33,692 nucleotides of DNA, from the NCBI GenBank assembly GCA_947625965.1, contig CANQQO010000110.1, positions 1-33,692 of the forward strand. Reading direction: 5' to 3'. The notes beneath the pieces were generated by a model. The model searched no databases. It was given only the letters and a program-made list of their open reading frames with translations, and had not been told where the DNA came from. Below, one piece after another: positions 9,801-18,800 of this stretch. Position 1 is the first letter of the stretch. Each line of letters opens with the position of its first letter. The DNA comes from an uncultured Oscillospiraceae bacterium (GTDB lineage Bacteria > Bacillota > Clostridia > Oscillospirales > Oscillospiraceae). The position numbers were made by a program, and so were the translations under genes.

Positions 9801-12800
9801 GTACCGCCGGAGATCTTTACAGCCGTCGCGTCGGTCAGGTCCGTTCCATCAGGCAGGGTCAGGGTGAGAGTGAAGTCAAAGGTCTGATCCAGGAGCTCCG
9901 CGTCCGTCGTACCCGCGACCACCTTTTTGATGGACAGGACGCCGGTGTTCCGGGTGTTTTCAAACTCCACCACGACCTCGGTCTGTCCGGGGATCGTTCC
10001 GGTGGCGTTAGCGGGCACAGTCGTCCGCCAGCCGTCGGCAGTCAGCTCCTCAACCTTATAGTCGACATTGGCCGGCAGGTTGTTGGCGGACTTGCTCTCG
10101 CCGTGCTTCAGGGTGAATTCCGCAACGCCTTCGCTGTTGAAGGTCATGTCGCCGAAGGTACCCGCAAGCGGCGTGCCATCTTTCTGAATCACGGTGACCC
10201 GGAAGTTGAATTCCTGCTCGGGGTCAGCAGCATTACCGGACACGGTCTTGGTGACCGTCAGGGTGCTTTCATCGCCCAGGGGATTGCGGACCTCGTTGGT
10301 CACACGGGGGGTATGGCCCACGTTGACCGTCGCCTGGTTGATGACCTGGCTGGGCACCAATGCCCGATCCGTCACACGGACGGTCAGGGTCACTTGGCCA
10401 GCCTCAAGAGCCTCGCGGACGCCCAAATTCCAGGTGACTGTCCGCTTGCCGGTCGCCGGGTCCTCGGTATAGGTGATGCTTATCTTTTCGTCCCCTTCGC
10501 CCGTCTCGAAGGTCGGGTTGGCAAGGGTAATGGTGTGTCCTTCAAAGGTCGCCTGGACAAAGTCCACGCCAGCGTCCAGCACGTCGGTAATGGTGATATT
10601 GGCCGGAGCGGGCTGACCCGTTGCGTCCTCAGCGTCATTGACCCAATCGATGGCATAGGTGATCCGGTCGCCCACATTTACTGCGGGGTAGGTCATGTTC
10701 CCGTCGTCATCAATGGTGTAATCTCCATCGGACATTTCATCACTATTGATGTGGGTCTCGGTCTTGGGCTCGGTGGGATTCTCAACGATCCGGGTCTTCA
10801 CCTCGGGATCATGATCCACCGTAACACCGGCCTGGTTGCGGACGAGGAAGTCTGTTGCTGTCTTATCCACATCCCGATTGGGATCCGCGTAGCTCCAGAA
10901 GTAGTCCGCGTCCTCGTTCACCTGGACACGCAGGCCAACAACGCCTTCCGTAAGGGCCGCGCGGTTCGCAAGGATCCAAGTGACGGTATGGGTCGTCGGA
11001 TCATATTCAATGGTGATGTCGCCCGATGTAACGGTGATTTTTTTCGTCACCTTCGGCGTCGAGATGGGCACGGGAGTATCCATAGCGAGCAGCATGAACT
11101 CCTCGGGCTCGTCCTCAGAGGAAGGCGTGGTTTCGGTCGGGTCCGTCTCGGAAGGCGTAGTCTCGTCCGGGTCCGTCTCGGTAGGAGGCGTAGTCTCATC
11201 CGGGTCCGTCTCGGTAGGAGGCGTGGTTTCGTCCGGGTCCGTCTCGGTGGGAGGCGTAGTCTCGGACGGGCCCGTCTCAGTGGGAGGCGTGGTTTCGGAC
11301 GGGTCTGTCTCGGCGGGAGGTGTGGTTTCGGCCGGGTCCGTCTCGGGAGGCGTGGTTCCGTCTTCCGCGTCGTCGGTGGGATCGGTGTCGTTGGTTTCGT
11401 TGGTGGACGCCGCGTAGGTACCGTAGGTGCTGCGGGCAGAGCTCATGCGGGTGACGCCAGCCGTGCGGATGGCCTCAGGCGCATTGGCGCCCTCAGGCGC
11501 GGGAGTCCCCGTGGGTTCGGTACCGTCAGTGGGTTCCGAGCCGTCAGTGGGATCGGAGTCCTCCGTGGGTGCAGTATTCCCGGTGGGTTCGGTGGCGTCC
11601 TCAGGACCGTCCTCGCCAGTGCCATTGGAGGCGCCGGGATCAGAGGCGGGCGTGCCATTGCCGCTGGGTTCGGTAGGCGTATTCCCTGCGGCGCTGGTGC
11701 CGGAGCCCTCGGAGTCACCGCCAACGGTGACAGCCGTCAGGGTCACAATGCGGTCGGAATTGACAGAGCCGGCATGAATGAGTTGGCTGTTGTACTTGAT
11801 CTCGAAGTAAGTGCCCCGAGGCAGCGCCTCAAAGGTATACTTGTCGCCGGCCTTCAGCGTCAGTGTAATGGCCTCGCCGGCTTTCACCGACTTGGTGCTT
11901 CCATCCGGGCAGTTCAGCGTGAACGGACCGGTTTCCGTGGTGCCCTCCGGCAGGGTCAGGGTGACTTCGACCTCGACTTCACGCCCGATCGCACTATCCA
12001 GGGTGATGCTCAAATTGGCGGTGGTCGGAAGCGGATCGTTACTCGCTCTCAATTCCACATCGCCAAACGAGGCAGAGAGGAAGTCCACGCCGGGGTCCAG
12101 CTTGTCGGTGATGATGACGTCGGCAAAATCTTCCTTATAGTTCCGCCAGGAAATGCTGTAGTCGATCTCTTCTCCAAACTTGACCAGTTTCCCTTCGCCG
12201 GGGGTGTCTTCCACCTTGTCCACCTTGGGCGTGGGATTCTCCACCTTGGGCGTGAGGGCGGATTGTCCATCCAGGGTCACTTCCGCCTGGTTCTCGATCT
12301 CGCCTTGTTCAGTGGCCTTCTCGTTGACCCGGACTTTCAGCGTCGCCTTGCCCACTTCGCCAACGGGGCGGTTCTTCATGGTCCAAGTCACGGTGCGGGT
12401 AGCAGCGTCATATTTGATGGTGATCTCGCCGTGTTCATCCCAGGCAGAGGCGGAGCCGTCGGGATCGCCCGCGTTCAGGGTAACGCCGCTAAAGGAGGCG
12501 CTGACAAAGTCCACACCCGGGTCCAGCACGTCCGTGATCTCCACGTCCACTTCACCCGCGTTGGTGTTCTTATAGGTCACCTCATAGGTCACCACGTCGC
12601 CCACGTAGACCACGGGGCCGGTGCTGACCAGGTTCCCATCCTCGTCCTTGCCGCGAACCATGACGGGAGCGTTGTCAACGGATTCGCCATGCTCGATCTG
12701 CGTCTCCTGCTTGTCGGTCAGGGGGTTCTCCACAACGCGGGTGTACTGCCTGCCCTCATTGTCCACGTTGACATTGGCACGGTTGAAAACCTCATAATCC

Positions 12801-15800
12801 TTGTCCGTGCCATGTTCAAACTCATCATCCTCGCCCGGCTCAAAGTCGCCGACATCCTTGTAGGTGTTGCTGTCAAACGCTTTCTCGTTGGCTTTGACAA
12901 CCAGGGTCACAGCTCCCTCGGCATAGCCGGGGCAGTCGGTGAAGGTCCAAGTGACGACGTGCTTGTTCGCATCATATGCAATGGCGACAGTGCATTTCAC
13001 GCCAGCCACCGTAACCGTGCCGCTGGTCTGATTCGTACCCGCTTCCAGCTTCACGTCGCCAAAACTGGCGCTGAAGAAGTCCACGCCGGGATCCAGCGGG
13101 TCTTCCACAACCAGAAGGGCGGGCACTTCCTTGTAGTTCTGCCAGGTGATCTGGTAGGTGATGGGGTCGCCGACCTGGACCAGGACGCCGTTGCCGGGAT
13201 CGGTCTCCACCTTATCCGGGCCCAGAGGATTGTGGACGGTCTCCGTCTCGATGTCGTAGTCATTGCCGACCTTGACAGAGGCGGTGTTCTCCACTTCGCC
13301 CTTCTGTGCGGCCTTGGAATTGACCACGATGACCAACTCGACCGAGCCCTCCGTTCCGGGGGCAACATTCTTGAGGGTATAGGTGACGGTACGGCTGGTC
13401 TTGTCATATTGAATCGAGACATTCGTATTGGCGACTGCCGTATCGTCCACGTTAAGGGTCAGGCCGTTTGCGGTGGCGGAGAAGAAGTCTGCGCCATCAT
13501 CCAGCTTGTCCGTGATCGTCACGGTTTGCGCTTCTTCGTCGTAGTTGCTGTAGCTGATCTCGTAGGTAATGTGCTTGCCCACTTCGGTGTGGGGGCCGTA
13601 GAGGTCGCCTGTGGCGTCCTTCGTCAGGTTGCCGAGTTCCTCGCTAACTTCGGTGCCGTCCACTTCGGTCTCGGTCTTGTGGGGATCGGGCACCGGGTTC
13701 CGCAGGGTACGAGTGATGGTCGTGTCGTTGCCAACCTGGACGGAAGCGTGGTTGTCCACGAACTGGGGATCCTTCGCGCTCTCCAGGACCTCCACCACCA
13801 GGGTCACAGTGCCCTCATAATGGGCGTGCTGCATACCCAGGTTCCAGGTGACAGTACGGGAGCCTTCGTCATAGGTTATGACGGGCAGAGTGCTCTCCCC
13901 GACCGTGACGGTGGCGTCAGTCTTGGTGCTGCCGGCTTCAAGGGTGGCAGTAGTCGTGACTGGGTTAGGCCCTTCGACCTCAGGGTTGCCGCCATAGGGT
14001 TTCGCATCGGCCGGGTTGAAGCTGGCGCTGACAAATTTCACATTCGGGTCCAGCTTGTCCGTAATGGTGATGGCGGTATCTTCCGTATTATAGTTCTGCC
14101 AGGTGATCTTGTAGGTGATCTTGTCGCCGACATAGACAGTGGGGCCGTGGTACAGGTTATCCTTGTCCGCGTCCTGCTTCAGATCCGTTTCAGGTACTGT
14201 CACAGTCTGGCCTGAAGCCTCGGGACGCTCGGGCACGTGCTCGATTTGAGACTCCGTCTTGTCAGGCTCGCCCACGGGGTTGAGGACGGTGTTGGTGGTG
14301 TAGGAATTATCCGCCACGCGGACGGTGGCCCGGTTGCGGACCAGGTAGTCTGGCGTGGGAGCCGGCTCGGTAGGCGCATCCGCCACGCCGTCGCCGTCGT
14401 AGTCCCAATATTCCTTGGCGTCTTTGTTGACCTTGACGGTGAGGGTAACACTGCCCTCGGCAAGGGGTTCCTGCTCACCAAGGTCCCAAATCACCACATG
14501 GCCGTAGTCCAAAGTGGGTGTGCTGGCCGCATTGTTGTAGATCGTCTTGAGGGCGGCGTTGGCGTCTTCCATTTTTTCGTAGAAATTGCCGCCGTTGCTG
14601 GCTTCCACGAAGTCTACGCCATTGTCCAGCGGGTCGATGATGACGACACGGGCGGGGCTGCCGGTGTTGTTGGCCCACTTGATCTGGTAGGTGATGGTGT
14701 TTCCCACCTGGACGCCGGGGAAGGTATGGGGATCGCTCGCGGAGGGCGTCACGTTCTCGCCGTTGATCTGAGTCTCGGTCTTGTCATTCTTGATGGTGTT
14801 GACAAAGTTGGCGGACTCCTCAAAGGTGCCGGTGTTGCCGAAGACGGACCACACGCCGGTGTAATTGGTGTTAGCCGTCACCTGAGGCATAGCCTTGCTC
14901 TGGTCGTCCTGCTTCTCGCCCTCCACGCCGAAGTGGACGGTGGGGGAGGTGATGTAGCGGCCAATGTTCCGGATGTAGCCGGAGCCTTCGCCCTGGTAGT
15001 GCAGGTCCTTGAGCTCGCCATCCTTGAAGAAGTAATGGCGGACCTGATTGCCTCCAATATCCTCGTCACAGCCGCCCTCGCTCAGGGGCTTACAACTCGG
15101 GTTGTCGGCAACGTCATGGTTCACGCCGGTGTTCGTGCTCGTTCCCGTAGCCTCGTCCCAGAGCCAGAAGGTAGACGAGCCGTCAGGAACGTCAACCGGC
15201 TGGTGGTGGTTGTCGCCTTTGGCATCCTTGTCCATGGTGGAATAGGCTTCCCAGACCATGGCGTTGGTGTGATGGAAGGGCTCGTAATGGAGATAGGCAG
15301 AGTCCTGCGTTCCGGTCGCGTTGACCGCCCACATCAGGCCCTTTTCGGTCTTGTTGTCTTTATACTGGGACGGGTAATTGTCGGGGCCGTACTCGCCGTA
15401 GGTATAGCCGTCCTTATAATAGACGGGAATCTGCTGGGCGCCGGGGCGGTAGGTGCTGGTGGAGCCCACCTGCTGGGTGTGGCTGACCTCTTTCAGGGTG
15501 TAACCGGCCTTGATCTGGGACTCGGTGAGCTTTTCGGTGACGCGGTACACGGTGTTGGAGGGAATGCCGCTGAACAGAAGGGCCTGGCCGTGCTTCAGGG
15601 TAAATTCGGCGGTATGTTCAGCAATATACTTGTTGTCCTTCCCCGCGAAGTAGTCCGACCGGTCGGTGGAGGGGATGATCTGGTCGTAGAGATCGGTCTC
15701 GGTCAGAGGTGTGCCAGCCGCGCCGCCGAATTCGTCCGGGTTGGCGTTTTGGCCGAGGGTGACGGTCTTGGTCCAGTAAGCGCCGTCGGTAAGGTAGGGG

Positions 15801-18800
15801 GTGATGATGGTAATGTCCGTGGTGCCGGTGGCGTTGGGGTCGATGGTCAGGACCTCGAAATCGGTAAGGGTCTTGGTGCAGTTGCTCAGGCTATAGGTCG
15901 TCCCTGTGGAGAAGGAATCCACGTCCACCAGGCCGACGTTGGCAACTTTGAAGGTGCCCGCTTTGCCCTTCTCACCTTCGACCGTCACGTCGGTATCCGG
16001 CACTTCTTCGGCATCTTCCAGTTCCTCATTGTGGTAGACACGGAAGGAGTTTGCGGAGCCGCCGCTCACGGTGGTGCTGTTGGTGCCAATGTAGACGTAG
16101 TACACGGTGCCATTGTATACTTCTCCGGCACTGTGGTGTACGCCGGTCGTGCCGGTGCACTCTGCGGCATAGATGTAGGAGGTCCCTTCCGCGTTCTCCG
16201 GGTCCACGATGACGCGACAGCCGTCGGCGTCTACGGTGGCCTTATTGCCGTCCTGGGTCTGGAGGAAGAGCTGATTGTCCAATTGCAGATCGATGTAGTG
16301 GAACTGACGCTGCCAGGACTTGGTTTCAGCATTGTATTCCACCACTACGGCGGTCAGGTCGGTGCCTTGAGTAAGGTCATCCTCGTCCAGGTAGAGCTGG
16401 AAGTTGAACTCCGCAGTATCGTCCACTGATACCCCTTCGCCATTGTCGATGAGCTTCGTCACCAGGAGGGTGGTGTCCGGCACGTAGAGACGGCCGTTGT
16501 TGCCCAGGTAGACGTTCACGATCACGTCCTCTGCGGCGGCATTGGAGTTGTGGCTGATGGTGGGCAGATAATAGTTGTTGGCGGTGCGGGTGGTGTTGTT
16601 GGCATAGAAGCCCCAGTCCAGAGCCTCGGCCTGGGGGTCGCTGGCGTAGCGGTCGTTCTTGTAATATTCTTCGAACGAGATACCATCCTTAGAGGTTGCA
16701 TAGTCGCCGCCCTTGGACTGGATGGCCTGGGCCAGGTCGCCCACGCGGAGTCCACCGGGCTTGGCGCAGACTACCCAGGTGCCACCGCCATACTGCCCAT
16801 CCGCATTGGGCTTGTTGTTATCGGTAGGAGCCTGCCCCTTGGGCACGCCCTGGTACCAGCCGGTGGCAGGGTCAAGGGCTCTACCGATATAGTCCCGGCC
16901 ACGGCTGGGGTCGCCAGTCTCAGTGTAGGACAGGTAGGGGTAGTCGGTGGGGTTCTTGCCGCTGACGTCGTGCCAGACCAGCATATCGCCGTTGGTGATG
17001 CCGGCGGCCTGGTAGGCGGAGCCAAACTCACTGCCCTGCCGGGCAATGACGTACTGGGTCAAGGTGGCGACACCGCCGGCGCCCAGCTCATAGTACTCAA
17101 TGGGGAGGTAATAGTAGGCATTGGAAGCGAAGGGGTCGGGGTTGTCTTCATCTACCACGTCCGGCTTCTTGACGTTGGTCAGGAGGTGGTTTTTCAGCAG
17201 GACGATGTCGCCGTCGTGGACCGTGGAAATGCCTTTTCCGCTGAGGGCGGCCCAAATGGAACTCTCGCGCGCCTCGGGCGTATTCTGATCACCGGTGGGC
17301 TCCAGGTCTTGGGCGATCAGCTTGCCGCCGAAGGTGGTGGGGTCGAAGGTGCGGGCATCGCTGCCTGTATAGTCCTCCTCCAACTCGACCCTCCGCCAAC
17401 TGCCCTGGCCCTGAGTGTAGGTTGTATTCGGGTCCGAGGTGGGCGAAGTCGGTGTCCAGACGTAGGCCGTGTTGTAGAGGGGCAGGGCCTTTTCGAAGGA
17501 GTAGTAGCGGTTGTCGCCGCTGGGGGAGAAGGAGGTCACCGGGTCGCCGTAGGTATAGTCGGTGGAGGTGGTGACGTAGTCGCCGTAGCGGTTCAGAGGG
17601 TTATACCAGTTGGAGAAGAATTCCAGGTTCCCCTGGGCGATGCCACGGGCGGCCTCGGCCGCAGGGGTGGTGACCTTATTATTCTTGATGTACTCCGGGC
17701 TGATGGCTCCGGCAATGTTGATCCGGTTGGAGGCTTCCAGCACGTCGTCGCTGACGCCTACGGTGTAGAACACCCGCAGGGGGAAGCTGGCGGAGTAATC
17801 CGAGCGGCCGGGAGTCATGTTCGTCTCGTAGGTATAGTTCCCTTCCACATCCTCGTTGATGGTGACCCTCCGCAAGGGCAGCATATTCACCGGGATGTTG
17901 ACCCAGAGGGCCTCGTCATAGTTGGTGTCGGTCAGGGTGCCGGAGGTCGTGTCGCTGTAATCCCCGCTGTCCTCCACCCAGATCCGCAGGTCGGACAGGG
18001 CGTACACGCCCGGGGTATCCAGGTGTTTCTGGCCCGTCGGGTCATAAGAGACATTGCTCGGGACGGAACTGCCGTAGGCGGGGTTCATGTGAAGCTTGTT
18101 ACGGTCCGCCTGATCCTCAGCGATCCGGTAGAAGGTATAGACCGTCTGCCGCATTTTCTCCGTAATTTGGTCGGGATCAGTCCTATTGATATTTTCCAGC
18201 GTGGGCACAAACGCCGAGGCATTCTTGTAGCTGATACGGTAGACCCAGCCGGCGGCCCAGGCTTTTTCGGCGCTCCCGCCAGGGGCGTCCGAGCCACTAT
18301 AACGCTGGGCGTCGGTGGCACCGCTCTGACCATCCAGGTACCAGCCTTCGGGGAGAGCATCGTCAGCCGTCGGGTGGGCTTGCAGATAGGCGGTGTTCCA
18401 CTGGTAGTCGTACACGGCGGTCTTGGTGATGCCATAGAGCTCCCCGAACAAGGCCAGGTTCTTGACATCCTTCACGTCCATGTACTTGCCCACGGGGTCC
18501 ACGTAGGTGACGGAGTCGCCCACGCCCATATCGTTGGTGCCTCCAACGGGGGTGAAGACATTGCCGGTCACTTCGCCAAGGATCTCCTCAAAGATGCCGG
18601 AAATATCCCCCGCATTATCGGAGTTGAAGTACCGGTCTGTGTAGTTAATATTATCTATGACTTGCTGCTTCGTTACATTATTTAAGGTTGGCGTGGAACC
18701 AGGAATGGTATTAAAGTAGCAAACATTACCGTTACTCGTGCCGACCCACGTCGAGGTCGTCTTCCACTGATTCCAAAGATTATAGATAGCTCGAACGGTT

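Noticed and set aside
10103-14215. Plus-strand open frame of 1370 codons, with similar long antisense frames at 1175-3127, 7820-9607, 14237-16429 and 16550-18685
   Set aside because: Same explanation: biased GC-rich codons on the coding strand avoid stops on the other. Composition (Gly, Val, His, Asp, Arg) is that of a shadow frame.
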